Shown here piece by piece: positions 8,916 through 17,195 of a DNA stretch of 64,000 nt. Under the pieces are notes generated by a model, which was given only the letters and a program-made list of their open reading frames with translations, did no database searches and had not been told where the DNA came from. The stretch lies in contig NZ_CP075338.1 in assembly GCF_023278365.1 (NCBI RefSeq), positions 1,302,001 through 1,366,000 on the forward strand, in the 5' to 3' direction. The stretch comes from Epilithonimonas zeae (lineage in GTDB: Bacteria > Bacteroidota > Bacteroidia > Flavobacteriales > Weeksellaceae). The number at the start of each line of letters is the position of its first letter. Positions within the stretch are counted from its first letter, which is position 1. The position numbers and the translations under genes were made by a program.

Positions 8916-10971
8916 AAAAGAATAACGATACCAAAAGGTCTATGATTTTTATCCCAATGAAAGGAATCAAAACGCCTCCCAAACCGTAAATCAAAAGGTT
9001 TCTTCTGAGCAATGCACTGGCACCAATTGGTTTGTAAGCAACGCCTTTCAGAGCCAGTGGAATAAGCATCGGAATGATAATCGCATTGAAGATAACTGCT
9101 GATAAAATGGCGGTTTCCGGAGAATGCAGATTCATAATATTAAGACCTTGGAGCGCCGGAATCGACGCGATGAACAACGCCGGAACAATGGCAAAATATT
9201 TTGCGACATCGTTGGCAATACTGAACGTCGTCAAGGTTCCGCGGGTCATCAAAAGCTGTTTTCCGATTTCCACGATTTCAATCAGTTTGGTCGGGTCGTT
9301 GTCCAAATCCACCATATTTCCGGCTTCTTTCGCCGCCTGAGTTCCACTGTTCATTGCTACACCGACATCAGCTTGAGCGAGTGCGGGAGCATCATTGGTT
9401 CCGTCGCCCATCATTGCAACCAAACGGCCTTCTGACTGTTCTTTCTTGATGTAGTTCATCTTATCTTCCGGTTTAGCTTCCGCAATGAAATCATCCACAC
9501 CAGCTTTTTCAGCGATGTATTTAGCAGTCAAAGGATTATCCCCAGTTACCATCACCGTTTTAATTCCCATTTTTCTCAAGCGTTCGAAACGTTCCTGAAT
9601 GCCCGGTTTGATAATATCCTGAAGCTCTACAACGCCTAAAACTTTTTCGTTTTCCGAAACGACTAAAGGTGTCCCTCCGTTGCTCGAAATATTTTTTACG
9701 GCTTCTTCTGTTTCTTTCGGAAATTGATTTCCTGCTTTTTCCACCAAATTTCGGATGGCGTCAGAAGCACCTTTTCGGATTCGGATATTGTCATAATTGA
9801 TACCTGAGCTTCTTGTTTCCGCCGTAAACTTGATGAATTCCGAATTGTTGATTTCATAACTTAAAGGATTAACACCAGCTAATTCTATGATGGATTTTCC
9901 TTCAGGTGTTTCATCAGCCATTGAACTTAATACAACAGCTTTCGTGAAATCTTGTTCATTAATTCCGTTAACCAAATGAAAGTGAGTCGCTTTTCTGTTT
10001 CCGATGGTGATGGTTCCTGTTTTGTCCAACAAAAGAACATCTACGTCACCAGCCGTTTCTACCGCTTTTCCACTTTTCGTAATCACGTTGGCTCGCAAAG
10101 CTCTATCCATTCCTGCAATTCCGATGGCTGACAATAATCCGCCGATGGTAGTTGGAATTAAACAAACAAATAATGAGATAAAAGCCGCAATTGTAATGGG
10201 TGTGTGTGCATAATCTCCGAATGGTTTCAATGTCACAGTAACGATGATGAAAACTAAGGTAAATCCTGCTAAAAGAATTGTTAAAGCAATTTCGTTGGGT
10301 GTTTTTTGTCTGGAAGCACCTTCTACCAAAGCAATCATTTTATCCAGAAAACTTTCGCCAAGTTCTGTCGTAACTTTTACTTTTATTCTGTCTGACAGAA
10401 CTTTAGTTCCGCCTGTTACACTGCTTTTGTCGCCACCGGATTCTCGGATTACCGGTGCACTTTCTCCTGTGATGGCGCTTTCATCAATAGTAGCAAGACC
10501 TTCGATAATTTCTCCATCGGATGGAATAATATCGCCAGGTTCACAAAGAAACACATCACCTTTTTTTAGCGAGTTAGAAGTTGTAAGTAAGAAGTCAGAA
10601 GAATTCAAATCGAAAAGACTTTTTACATTCAACATCTCTCTTTTCACCATTTTTGCGAGCGTTTCTTCCCTTGTTTTTCTAAGTGAATCGGCTTGAGCTT
10701 TTCCTCTAGCTTCAGCGATAGCTTCGGCAAAATTGGCAAAAAGCAAAGTGATAAAAAGAACTGCAGTCACGACAATATTGTAAATCAAACTTCCCTGATT
10801 TTGTTCTCCTGCGGCAATCCAGATGCAAACGCCAGCCATTACCAGCGTTCCTACCCAAACCATAAACATTACCGGGTTACGGAACATTTTAGCTGGATTT
10901 AGTTTTATAAAAGATTGTTTCAAAGCTTCGTTGACGAGTTCTGCCTGAAACAAATTGTTATTATTTTTCAT
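8914..10971 (-). CDS. kdpB: potassium-transporting P-type ATPase subunit B
   Basis: A 685-aa P-type ATPase catalytic subunit of KdpFABC. The phosphorylated Asp316 lies in DKTGTIT; other motifs are the actuator TGES ([11 protein letters not shown]), GDNPLTA and [18 protein letters not shown]. It couples ATP hydrolysis to high-affinity potassium import through KdpA. Residues of roughly 110-133 (reading [19 protein letters not shown] in part) look foreign to the family: they are encoded by an in-frame copy of the palindromic repeat found between the kdp genes. The reading frame is intact. The insert falls in the actuator domain, before [13 protein letters not shown]. Confidence 0.96.
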   Translation of the reverse strand: MKNNNNLFQAELVNEALKQSFIKLNPAKMFRNPVMFMVWVGTLVMAGVCIWIAAGEQNQGSLIYNIVVTAVLFITLLFANFAEAIAEARGKAQADSLRKTREETLAKMVKREMLNVKSLFDLNSSDFLLTTSNSLKKGDVFLCEPGDIIPSDGEIIEGLATIDESAITGESAPVIRESGGDKSSVTGGTKVLSDRIKVKVTTELGESFLDKMIALVEGASRQKTPNEIALTILLAGFTLVFIIVTVTLKPFGDYAHTPITIAAFISLFVCLIPTTIGGLLSAIGIAGMDRALRANVITKSGKAVETAGDVDVLLLDKTGTITIGNRKATHFHLVNGINEQDFTKAVVLSSMADETPEGKSIIELAGVNPLSYEINNSEFIKFTAETRSSGINYDNIRIRKGASDAIRNLVEKAGNQFPKETEEAVKNISSNGGTPLVVSENEKVLGVVELQDIIKPGIQERFERLRKMGIKTVMVTGDNPLTAKYIAEKAGVDDFIAEAKPEDKMNYIKKEQSEGRLVAMMGDGTNDAPALAQADVGVAMNSGTQAAKEAGNMVDLDNDPTKLIEIVEIGKQLLMTRGTLTTFSIANDVAKYFAIVPALFIASIPALQGLNIMNLHSPETAILSAVIFNAIIIPMLIPLALKGVAYKPIGASALLRRNLLIYGLGGVLIPFIGIKIIDLLVSLFF
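10571..10648. repeat. palindromic repeat inserted in frame within kdpB, copy 3
   Basis: The left arm 10571-10601 begins GAGTTAGAAGTTGTAAGTAA and the right arm 10619-10648 ends ATCTCTCTTTTCACC. Aligned by eye without gaps, the left arm matches the arm at 10980-11010 at about 22 of 31 positions. It sits wholly inside kdpB without breaking the frame. Confidence 0.6.
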
Positions 10972-10979
10972 TGTTTTAT

Positions 10980-11010
10980 GAGTTAAAAGTAAGATGTGAA
11001 ATGTGAGAAG
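10980..11010. repeat. kdp-cluster repeat, lone purine arm
   Basis: A 31-base purine-rich arm starting GAGTTAAAAGTAAGATGTGA just upstream of kdpB. No matching pyrimidine arm follows before the four-helix-bundle gene; the next such arms are beyond that gene at 11462-11561. Confidence 0.5.
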
Positions 11011-11107
11011 TTTTTAATCGATCACAATTAGATTATTTTAAAGGTTATGCAATGATCCAAAATTCCATATTAAAATTTTTTTTTAGTTTTATTTATAAAA
11101 ACATTTG

Positions 11108-11464
11108 ATGAAACCACATAGAAATTTGAAAGCCTGGAGCGACAGCATTTCATTAATAAAAGAGATTTATGTAATTACTAAATCATTTCCTAGAGAAGAA
11201 CTTTTTGGCATCACTTCGCAGATGCGCCGAGCAGCATTGTCAATTCCACTGAATATTGCTGAGGGGGCAGCAAGAACTAGTAAAAAAGAATTTATTCGTT
11301 TTCTGGACATTGCCATTGGTTCTATTGCTGAGCTGGACACTCTATTTATTATTTCATCTGATTTAAAGTTTTTATCTGATGACGAATTTCGTTTACTAAA
11401 TGAAAAACTTGATTTAATCGGAAAACTGGTTTATGGATTAAAGCGTAAGTTGCTTAGTGCGTAA
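11108..11464 (+). CDS. four-helix-bundle protein (S23/IVP family)
   Basis: A 118-aa protein of the four-helix-bundle (23S rRNA intervening-sequence, S23) family: HRNLKAWSDSISLIKEIYVIT, FGITSQMRRAALSIPLNIAE, GAARTSKKEFIRFLDIAIGS and a final amphipathic helix with a basic end. Start: ATG at 11108 rather than the adjacent TTG. It is encoded opposite to the kdp genes, in the space between kdpA and kdpB, flanked on both sides by palindromic repeat arms. Relatives occur in rRNA intervening sequences and as Avd in diversity-generating retroelements, but neither an rRNA gene nor a reverse transcriptase is present here. Its function is unknown. Confidence 0.85.
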   Translation: MKPHRNLKAWSDSISLIKEIYVITKSFPREELFGITSQMRRAALSIPLNIAEGAARTSKKEFIRFLDIAIGSIAELDTLFIISSDLKFLSDDEFRLLNEKLDLIGKLVYGLKRKLLSA

Positions 11465-11561
11465 GAAGTCAAATGTTAGATGTCAGAAGTTTGATGTAAA
11501 AACCAATCACAGAATATTTTGTCAGTGATTTGCTTCTTACTTCTTGCTTCTCACTTCTCAC
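11462..11561. repeat. kdp-cluster palindromic repeat, copy 4
   Basis: A purine-rich arm TAAGAAGTCAAATGTTAGAT (11462 on) and pyrimidine-rich arm CTTACTTCTTGCTTCTCACT (within 11532-11561) lie between the four-helix-bundle gene and the kdpA stop codon. Confidence 0.6.
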
Positions 11562-13255
11562 CCACCAAAATATTCTGCGATTGGACCTAATGCCAAAGCC
11601 GGAAAGAAAGATAAAGCTGCAACCAATGCAATGACCGCAAAAACCATTAATCCGAATGTGGAAGTATCGGTTTTCAAAGTTCCTGCACTTTCGGGAATGT
11701 ATTTTTTAGCAGCTAAACTTCCTGCAATCGCAACCGGACCAATAATTGGAAGATATCTTGCCATCAACATCACGATTCCACAGGCAATATTCCAGAATGG
11801 TGTATTGTCTCCTAAACCTTCGAAACCGCTTCCGTTATTGGCACTTGATGAGGTGAATTCATAAAGCATTTCGCTGAAACCGTGAAACCCAGGATTGTTG
11901 AGCCAGCTTGCATAAGCTTCAGGATTATGGGCATAAGTATAACTTGCAATCGCTGTTCCTGCAAGAATCAAAAATGGATGAAGAAGTGCAATCATCATTG
12001 CGATTTTCATTTCTTTAGCTTCAATTTTTTTTCCGAGGAATTCTGGCGTTCGGCCAACCATCAATCCACTGATGAAGACAGCGAGAATAATAAATATATA
12101 GAAATTGAGAAACCCAACACCTACACCGCCGTAGAAACAGTTGACCATCATTCCGAGCAGTTGATTCATTCCACTAATCGGCATAAAACTGTCGTGCATA
12201 GAATTGATACTTCCTGTAGAAATGACGGTAGTTGCGATGCTCCAATAAGCCGAAGCTGCAGAACCAAAACGAATTTCTTTCCCTTCCATATTGCCCATCG
12301 TTTGAGAAATTCCCATTTGAGAAATATTTGGATTTCCATTGACTTCTGAGACAATTGTAGGAATCGTAAGAATCAGAAAACCAATCGTCATTACACCAAA
12401 GACTGTCCACGCCAATTTTCTTCTTTTGATTACATATCCCATCGCAAAAATCATTGCTAACGGAATCAGCATTTGGGTAACAATCTCAACAATATTGGTA
12501 AAGTAATTTGGATTTTCTAGTGGATGAGCTGAGTTGGGACCAAAAAATCCACCTCCATTTGTTCCCAAATGTTTGATGGCCACAAATGCAGCAACTGGAC
12601 CGCGGCTGACTTCGACTTTATCACCTTGTAAATTAACAATCGAATCTTTGCCTTCAAAAGTCATCGGCGTTCCATTGAATGCCAACAGAGAGGCAACTAT
12701 GATTGCAATTGGTAACAAAATTCTTGTACAACTTCTTATAAAAAAGAAGTAAAAATTTCCTAATCTCTCAGTAGTTCTTTCCTTCATCGCTATAAAAACA
12801 ACAGCTGCCACAGCCATTCCGCAACCTGCAGAAATGAATTGCCAAAGCATCAATGTCAATTGTCCTAAATATGACATTCCTGTTTCGCCTGAATAATGCT
12901 GAAGATTGGTATTGGTCACAAAGCTTACCGCTGTATTAAATGCTAAATCACCGCTCATTGACGGATTGTTGTCGGGATTCAATGGAAGCCAGTCCATATT
13001 GGTTAGAACAAACATTGCCACTAGAAACCAAACTAGATTAATAGTTAATAGAGCGATCAAATGTTGTTTCCAAGTCATTTCCTTTTCCGGATCGATACCT
13101 GAAAGTTTGTAGAAAATGTTGTCTATGGGATTTAAAATTTTATTCAGCCAAGTTTTTTCATTACTGAATATTTTGCCAATGTATCTTCCCAATGGTATCG
13201 CAAGAGAAACAGCGAGAAAGAACATTAATATAATTCCTAAAATTTCTGAGTTCAT
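11558..13255 (-). CDS. kdpA: potassium-transporting ATPase subunit A
   Basis: A 565-aa KdpA, the channel-like potassium-translocating subunit of KdpFABC, with about ten transmembrane segments and the repeated pore-loop pattern (NTAVSFVTNTNLQHYSGE, GTNGGGFFGPNSAHPLENP, TSSSANNGSGFEG). The start is the Met of MNSEILGI; the frame is open 19 codons further upstream, but that part is encoded by palindromic repeat and lacks kdpA-like sequence. Kdp genes run kdpF, kdpA, then, after the antisense four-helix-bundle gene, kdpB and kdpC. Confidence 0.96.
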   Translation of the reverse strand: MNSEILGIILMFFLAVSLAIPLGRYIGKIFSNEKTWLNKILNPIDNIFYKLSGIDPEKEMTWKQHLIALLTINLVWFLVAMFVLTNMDWLPLNPDNNPSMSGDLAFNTAVSFVTNTNLQHYSGETGMSYLGQLTLMLWQFISAGCGMAVAAVVFIAMKERTTERLGNFYFFFIRSCTRILLPIAIIVASLLAFNGTPMTFEGKDSIVNLQGDKVEVSRGPVAAFVAIKHLGTNGGGFFGPNSAHPLENPNYFTNIVEIVTQMLIPLAMIFAMGYVIKRRKLAWTVFGVMTIGFLILTIPTIVSEVNGNPNISQMGISQTMGNMEGKEIRFGSAASAYWSIATTVISTGSINSMHDSFMPISGMNQLLGMMVNCFYGGVGVGFLNFYIFIILAVFISGLMVGRTPEFLGKKIEAKEMKIAMMIALLHPFLILAGTAIASYTYAHNPEAYASWLNNPGFHGFSEMLYEFTSSSANNGSGFEGLGDNTPFWNIACGIVMLMARYLPIIGPVAIAGSLAAKKYIPESAGTLKTDTSTFGLMVFAVIALVAALSFFPALALGPIAEYFGG

Positions 13256-13267
13256 TTTTTTTAATTT

Positions 13268-13349
13268 GAAGTGAGTGAGAAGTAAGAAGTGAGAGGTAAA
13301 AGAAAGCGGCACAGACCTTCTGACTTTTTACCATAAACTTTTCACCTTT
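13268..13349. repeat. kdp-cluster palindromic repeat, copy 5
   Basis: A purine-rich arm GAAGTGAGTGAGAAGTAAGA (13268 on) and a pyrimidine-rich arm with CTTCTGACTTTTTACC and CTTTTCACC (to about 13349) fill the gap between kdpF and kdpA. Confidence 0.55.
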
Positions 13350-13427
13350 TTAAAATTTTTCCGGTTTTACAAGCACGTAACACATATATGCGAAGACGGC
13401 AATAGCAATGATAAATAATGCAGTCAT
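13350..13427 (-). CDS. kdpF: potassium-transporting ATPase subunit F
   Basis: A 25-aa single-span membrane peptide, MTALFIIAIAVFAYMCYVLV followed by KPEKF. It matches KdpF in length, hydrophobic profile and the conserved LVKPEKF end, and it lies directly upstream of kdpA. KdpF is a lipid-like stabiliser of the KdpABC complex. Its ATG overlaps the stop of the preceding tiny frame by four bases (ATGA), so the two should be co-translated. Confidence 0.9.
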   Translation of the reverse strand: MTALFIIAIAVFAYMCYVLVKPEKF

Positions 13428-13504
13428 ATTTTTTCGAAGTATTTGACGGTTAGAAAAAAGATTACGAACAGAAGTAGTCCTGTAATGATTAATAGTGTTG
13501 TCAT
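13424..13504 (-). CDS. 26-aa single-span membrane peptide upstream of kdpF
   Basis: ATG at 13504 opens a 26-codon frame reading MTTLLIITGLLLFVIFFLTV then KYFEKI and a TGA that overlaps the kdpF ATG by four bases. It is one hydrophobic helix with a basic/acidic tail, similar in style to KdpF but without its KPEKF end. Coupling to kdpF and the protein-like composition support it being real. It may be an extra small Kdp subunit (inference). Confidence 0.65.
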   Translation of the reverse strand: MTTLLIITGLLLFVIFFLTVKYFEKI

Positions 13505-13513
13505 TTTAAATTT

Positions 13514-13648
13514 TTATGAAAATTGAATAATTGCCGCAAATACAAAAACACTGAGAATCACAGTTAGATTGACGATTAGAATCTGAAGATTATGTTTTGA
13601 GTTGGAAGCTTTCCACTGTTCCCAATTCCCTTGATTTCGGTTTTTCAT
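13514..13648 (-). CDS. 44-aa single-span membrane protein, kdp-associated
   Basis: The start at 13648 (MKNRNQGNWEQWKASNSKHN) is preferred over longer in-frame extensions, which run into the next gene in another frame. The polar N-terminus is followed by one transmembrane helix, LQILIVNLTVILSVFVFAAI. It lies nine bases before the 26-aa peptide and ten after the 119-aa gene, so it belongs to the kdp operon. The family is not recognised. Confidence 0.6.
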   Translation of the reverse strand: MKNRNQGNWEQWKASNSKHNLQILIVNLTVILSVFVFAAIIQFS

Positions 13649-13659
13649 TGTTTGGAAAT

Positions 13660-14019
13660 TTATAATCCGGATTTGTAAACCTGACGGAAATAAGCTTTCT
13701 GTAGACCAACAGGAATTTTCTCGAAAATGAGATTTTTGTAAACTCTGTCGCAAGAAAAAGTGAGTCTATCCAAAGAATAAATAAAAATAGACTCTACCGC
13801 ATTCTTCAATGTTTCGTCTCCTTTTCTGTAGATCTCATTCATTTTGTTGAGACAATTTATCAATACTATTTTGTCTTTCCTTTGTATCAGTTTCTGGATT
13901 TGTTTTGTGAAAACATTGATGACCATAAAAGAATTTTTGGTCTTGTAGATTTCTTTGAACTCTTCTTCGGACTCAGGTGCAACTTTGATGATTTCCTGAA
14001 TGGCTTCTGTGTGATTCAT
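13660..14019 (-). CDS. 119-aa soluble protein heading the kdp operon
   Basis: A small, mostly helical cytoplasmic protein (MNHTEAIQEIIKVAPESEEE, then FMVINVFTKQIQKLIQRKDK, NCLNKMNEIYRKGDE). Proteins of this type occur ahead of kdp genes in other Bacteroidota and I think they belong to a domain-of-unknown-function family (possibly DUF7674), but I am not certain. It is the first gene after the regulator's terminator, so the kdp promoter should lie in 14020-14130. Function unknown; a regulatory or assembly role is a guess from position. Confidence 0.65.
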   Translation of the reverse strand: MNHTEAIQEIIKVAPESEEEFKEIYKTKNSFMVINVFTKQIQKLIQRKDKIVLINCLNKMNEIYRKGDETLKNAVESIFIYSLDRLTFSCDRVYKNLIFEKIPVGLQKAYFRQVYKSGL

Positions 14020-14130
14020 TTTATTATTATTTTGAACCAGTTATGCCAAGATATATTCCCTTTAAGAACTTAATCATCCTATCAATTGCAAATCAATTAA
14101 TTAAAATTTATTTTTGAAATTTGGACAACA

Positions 14131-14159
14131 AAAAAGCCTATCAAAATGATAGGCTTTTT
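14131..14159. terminator. rho-independent terminator between response regulator and kdp operon
   Basis: A perfect 13-bp inverted repeat AAAAAGCCTATCA / TGATAGGCTTTTT with a three-base loop. Read leftwards it has a run of T after the stem, so it ends the response-regulator transcript before the kdp operon begins. Confidence 0.85.
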
Positions 14160-14177
14160 CTCAATATGATAATTAAT

Positions 14178-15527
14178 TTAAGATATTTTGTATTCCTCTA
14201 TTTTGCGATATAAAGTTGCAATTCCTATTTCCAGCAAACGCGCAGCTTCAGCTTTATTTCCTTTAGTATAATTAAGAGTTTTCTGGATATGAATTTTCTC
14301 CGCACTTGCCATAGAAAATGCTGACAAGGATTTGTTGCTAGAAGTATCAGATGTCGACAATTGCTGCAAATCGAAAGGTAAGCTTTGAATTGTTAATTCC
14401 TGACTATCTTCCAGAATTACGCTTCTCTCTATAACATTCCTAAGTTCACGAATGTTTCCTTTCCAAATATGCTTTTTCAACACATCCAAATATTCTTTGG
14501 AAATCGATGTAATTTTCTTTCCGATTTTTTGTGTGAATTTTCTCAAAAAATAATTAGCAAGTTCCTCAATATCTGAAGTTCTCTCACGCAAGGATGGCAG
14601 AACAATACTGAATATATTAATTCGATAAAACAAGTCTTCACGGAAATTTCCTTTGTCGATTTCATTTTGCAAATCTCGATTCGTTGCAGCAATTATTCTT
14701 ACATTAACTTTGGTAGGTTTGCTGTCTCCAACTTTCAGAAACTCGCCAGATTCTAAAACACGAAGTAATTTTGCCTGTAAATCCAATGGCATCTCTCCTA
14801 TCTCATCAAGAAAAACAGTTCCGTTATTGGCTTCTTCAAAAATTCCTTTTGAATCTTTCATTGCGCCAGTGAAAGCTCCCGCCTTATGACCAAACAATTC
14901 GTTTTCCAATAATTCTTTGCTGAAAGCCGAGCAGTTGATGGCTACAAAATTTTGCTTATTGCGATTACTTGCATTATGAATAGCCTGCGCAAAAACTTCT
15001 TTTCCAGTTCCGGTTTCCCCATTTAGCAAAACTGTTGCATCAGTTCCAGCCACTTTTTTAGCTGAATCGATAGCGAACTGAATCAGTCTTGATTTTCCGA
15101 TGACATTGTCAAAAGATTGTTTGTTGTCGAGTTGTTTTTCCAACTGTAAAACTCTCCTATTGAGAACAACTTTTTCTAACGCTTTATAAACAAGAGGAAT
15201 AATTTTGTTGTTGTCATCACCTTTTGTAATATAATCGAAAGCGCCGTTTTTAATTGCCTGAACACCATCCGGAATATTGCCGTAAGCCGTCAAAAGAATA
15301 GTTTCTACTGAAGGATATTTCTCTTTAATAATTTTAGAAAATTCAACACCGCTTCCATCGGTAAGTTTGACATCGCTTATAACAACATCAATATCAGAAA
15401 CTTCTAATCGCTTTTTTGCATTTTTCAAATCAGAGGCCTGAAAAACTTCAAAACCTTCCAAACTGATAATTCTGGAAAGTAAAGTCCTGATTTTTTCTTC
15501 GTCGTCTATGATTAGGATTTTGTTCAA
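14178..15527 (-). CDS. sigma-54-dependent response regulator (NtrC family) of the kdp cluster
   Basis: A 449-aa NtrC-type activator. The receiver domain has phosphorylation site Asp52 (VVISDVKLTDGSG). The AAA+ sigma-54 interaction domain has Walker A GETGTGKE, the sigma-54 contact loop GAFTGA and Walker B GTVFLDEIGEMP. A Fis-type HTH is at the C-terminus (GNKAEAARLLEIGIATLYRK). It replaces the OmpR-type KdpE of proteobacteria. The obvious partner is the histidine kinase at 4143-5861 (context). I could not find a convincing -24/-12 promoter before the kdp operon. Confidence 0.92.
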   Translation of the reverse strand: MNKILIIDDEEKIRTLLSRIISLEGFEVFQASDLKNAKKRLEVSDIDVVISDVKLTDGSGVEFSKIIKEKYPSVETILLTAYGNIPDGVQAIKNGAFDYITKGDDNNKIIPLVYKALEKVVLNRRVLQLEKQLDNKQSFDNVIGKSRLIQFAIDSAKKVAGTDATVLLNGETGTGKEVFAQAIHNASNRNKQNFVAINCSAFSKELLENELFGHKAGAFTGAMKDSKGIFEEANNGTVFLDEIGEMPLDLQAKLLRVLESGEFLKVGDSKPTKVNVRIIAATNRDLQNEIDKGNFREDLFYRINIFSIVLPSLRERTSDIEELANYFLRKFTQKIGKKITSISKEYLDVLKKHIWKGNIRELRNVIERSVILEDSQELTIQSLPFDLQQLSTSDTSSNKSLSAFSMASAEKIHIQKTLNYTKGNKAEAARLLEIGIATLYRKIEEYKIS

Positions 15528-15627
15528 TGGCTGAGATTATGATGCAAATGTAAATATTGTATTCAAAACTTACTAAATTAATTAATATTGAATTATTATT
15601 ACAAACGATAGACTAACTAAAAACCCG

Positions 15628-15635
15628 TAACTTTG
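15628..15635 (+). promoter_or_regulatory. -7 promoter element of mnmE (TAACTTTG)
   Basis: Matches the Bacteroidota TAnnTTTG -7 element. It ends six bases before the mnmE ATG at 15641, so the transcript may be leaderless or nearly so. No clear -33 element was seen. Confidence 0.45.
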
Positions 15636-15640
15636 TGAGC

Positions 15641-17026
15641 ATGAATCAGGATACTATTTGTGCGCTGGCAACAGCTAACGGAATTGGAGCTATTGGAATC
15701 ATTAGAGTTTCCGGAAATCAATCTTTTGAAATTGTCAATAAAATATTCGAAGGTAAAAATCTGGAAAAGGTGGAATCGCACACAGTTCATTATGGTTTTA
15801 TCAAGGATGAAGATGAAACGATTGATGAAGTAATGATCTCTGTTTTTCACGCACCAAAAACTTTCACGACAGAAAATTCTGTAGAAATTTCTTTCCACGG
15901 CTCGCCTTACATTGGTAAAAAAATTCTTGAAGCCTTAATTAAAAATGGCGCAAGAATGGCGAAAGCGGGAGAGTTCACAATGCGCGCTTTTATGAATGGC
16001 AGAATCGATTTGTCTCAAGCTGAATCTATTGCAGACCTGATTGCGTCTGAAAACGAAGCTTCAAGAAAAGTAGCTTTGAATCAATTAAAAGGCGGAATTT
16101 CGAACGAAATTTCATTCCTGAGAAATGATTTGCTGAACTTCACTTCTTTAATAGAATTAGAACTTGATTTTGCTGAAGAAGATGTGGAATTTGCTGACAG
16201 AACCGCACTTAAATCCTTACTTTATAAAATAGAGGATAAGCTAAATTCTTTGATTGAAAGTTTCCAGTACGGAAATGCCATTAAAAATGGAACGGCAGTC
16301 GCAATTATTGGAAAACCGAATGCTGGAAAATCCACTCTTCTCAACGCACTTTTAAAAGAAGAGAGAGCAATTGTAAGCAATATCGCAGGAACAACTCGTG
16401 ATACGATTGAAGAAATTCTCCATATCAAAGGTCATGCATTCCGTTTAATTGACACAGCTGGTTTACGCGAAACATCAGACGAAATTGAAGCGATTGGGGT
16501 AAAAAAAGCTAAAGAAAAAGTAGAGAATGCTGAGATTTTAGTTTATCTGGCTGATGCCGGAACTGAGGATTTTTCAGAAGATATAGAAATGATAAAGTCT
16601 CTATTGAGAGTTGATCTGAAGTTGATTATCTGTGCTACAAAAATTGATGAAGTGATTCCAACTCAATATGAAAAATTAGAACAGATTTTCAGAAACGAAA
16701 TCTCCACGGATTTTGATTTTATAAAAATATCAGCCGTTGAGAACCAGAATATTCAGGATTTGAAAAATGAGTTATCTTCCTACATAGAGCATCTGAAATC
16801 AGAAGAGGGAAATGTTGTCATTACCAATCAACGTCATTATGAAGCTTTGCAAAAATCCTTGAATTCAGTTGAACGAGTTGATGATGCGGTGAGTTCGCAA
16901 ATCACAACGGAACTTTTGGCTTATGAACTTCGTAATGCTTTAGAATATCTTGGCGAAATATCTGGGGAATTCAGCAATGATGAGGTTTTAGGAAATATTT
17001 TTTCGAAGTTTTGTATCGGGAAATAA
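15641..17026 (+). CDS. mnmE: tRNA modification GTPase MnmE
   Basis: A 461-aa MnmE (TrmE), which with MnmG makes the 5-carboxymethylaminomethyl modification at wobble uridine of certain tRNAs. N-terminal formyl-THF-binding domain (DTICALATANGIGAIGIIRVSG-type start), helical domain, G domain with GKPNAGKS, DTAGLRET and the potassium-dependent insertion, and the C-terminal catalytic CIGK. Start: ATG at 15641; a GTG two codons upstream is less likely. Its last codons form the attachment site of the 29-kb element that follows. The terminal TGT-ATC-GGG-AAA-TAA is probably supplied in part by the element. Confidence 0.97.
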   Translation: MNQDTICALATANGIGAIGIIRVSGNQSFEIVNKIFEGKNLEKVESHTVHYGFIKDEDETIDEVMISVFHAPKTFTTENSVEISFHGSPYIGKKILEALIKNGARMAKAGEFTMRAFMNGRIDLSQAESIADLIASENEASRKVALNQLKGGISNEISFLRNDLLNFTSLIELELDFAEEDVEFADRTALKSLLYKIEDKLNSLIESFQYGNAIKNGTAVAIIGKPNAGKSTLLNALLKEERAIVSNIAGTTRDTIEEILHIKGHAFRLIDTAGLRETSDEIEAIGVKKAKEKVENAEILVYLADAGTEDFSEDIEMIKSLLRVDLKLIICATKIDEVIPTQYEKLEQIFRNEISTDFDFIKISAVENQNIQDLKNELSSYIEHLKSEEGNVVITNQRHYEALQKSLNSVERVDDAVSSQITTELLAYELRNALEYLGEISGEFSNDEVLGNIFSKFCIGK

Positions 17027-17027
17027 T
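17012..17027 (+). repeat. attL (mnmE side)
   Basis: TGTATCGGGAAATAAT, encoding the last residues Cys-Ile-Gly-Lys-stop of MnmE. It matches attR in 14 of 16 bases; both differences are third-position synonymous changes (GGG/GGA, AAA/AAG). The crossover probably lies within TGTATCGG. Confidence 0.85.
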
Positions 17028-17122
17028 TTAGCTTTTCTTTGATTTCTTTTTATTTATTTTCTTTGATTACCAACCATTTATACAAATTTTATTTTCTCTT
17101 TTTGGAGTTTATTTATATATTT

Positions 17123-17182
17123 GTACACCTGGTGTACACCTCGAACTACAAAAAGCAGTGCAAAGGTGTACAAATGTACACC
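17123..17182. promoter_or_regulatory. left-end arm-type sites (GTACACC / GGTGTACA), overlapping integrase promoter region
   Basis: Four copies: GTACACC 17123-17129, GTGTACACC 17132-17140, GGTGTACA 17165-17172 and TGTACACC 17175-17182, the last two forming a near palindrome. A TATATTTG -7-like box (17116-17123) abuts the first. They fit integrase arm-binding or autoregulatory sites just upstream of the integrase gene. Confidence 0.55.
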
Positions 17183-17195
17183 TTAAATAAAAGAT

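Noticed and set aside
11108-11464. 23S rRNA intervening sequence indicated by the S23-type gene
   Set aside because: No rRNA sequence lies around it; it sits between kdpA and kdpB.
13514-13753. 79-codon version of the small kdp membrane protein
   Set aside because: Its first 35 codons overlap the 119-aa gene in another frame; the inner Met at 13648 gives a clean small membrane protein.
14033-14048. Possible sigma-54 promoter (TGGCAT...GTTCA on the minus strand) before the kdp operon
   Set aside because: The -12 half lacks the invariant GC and the transcription start would fall on the start codon.
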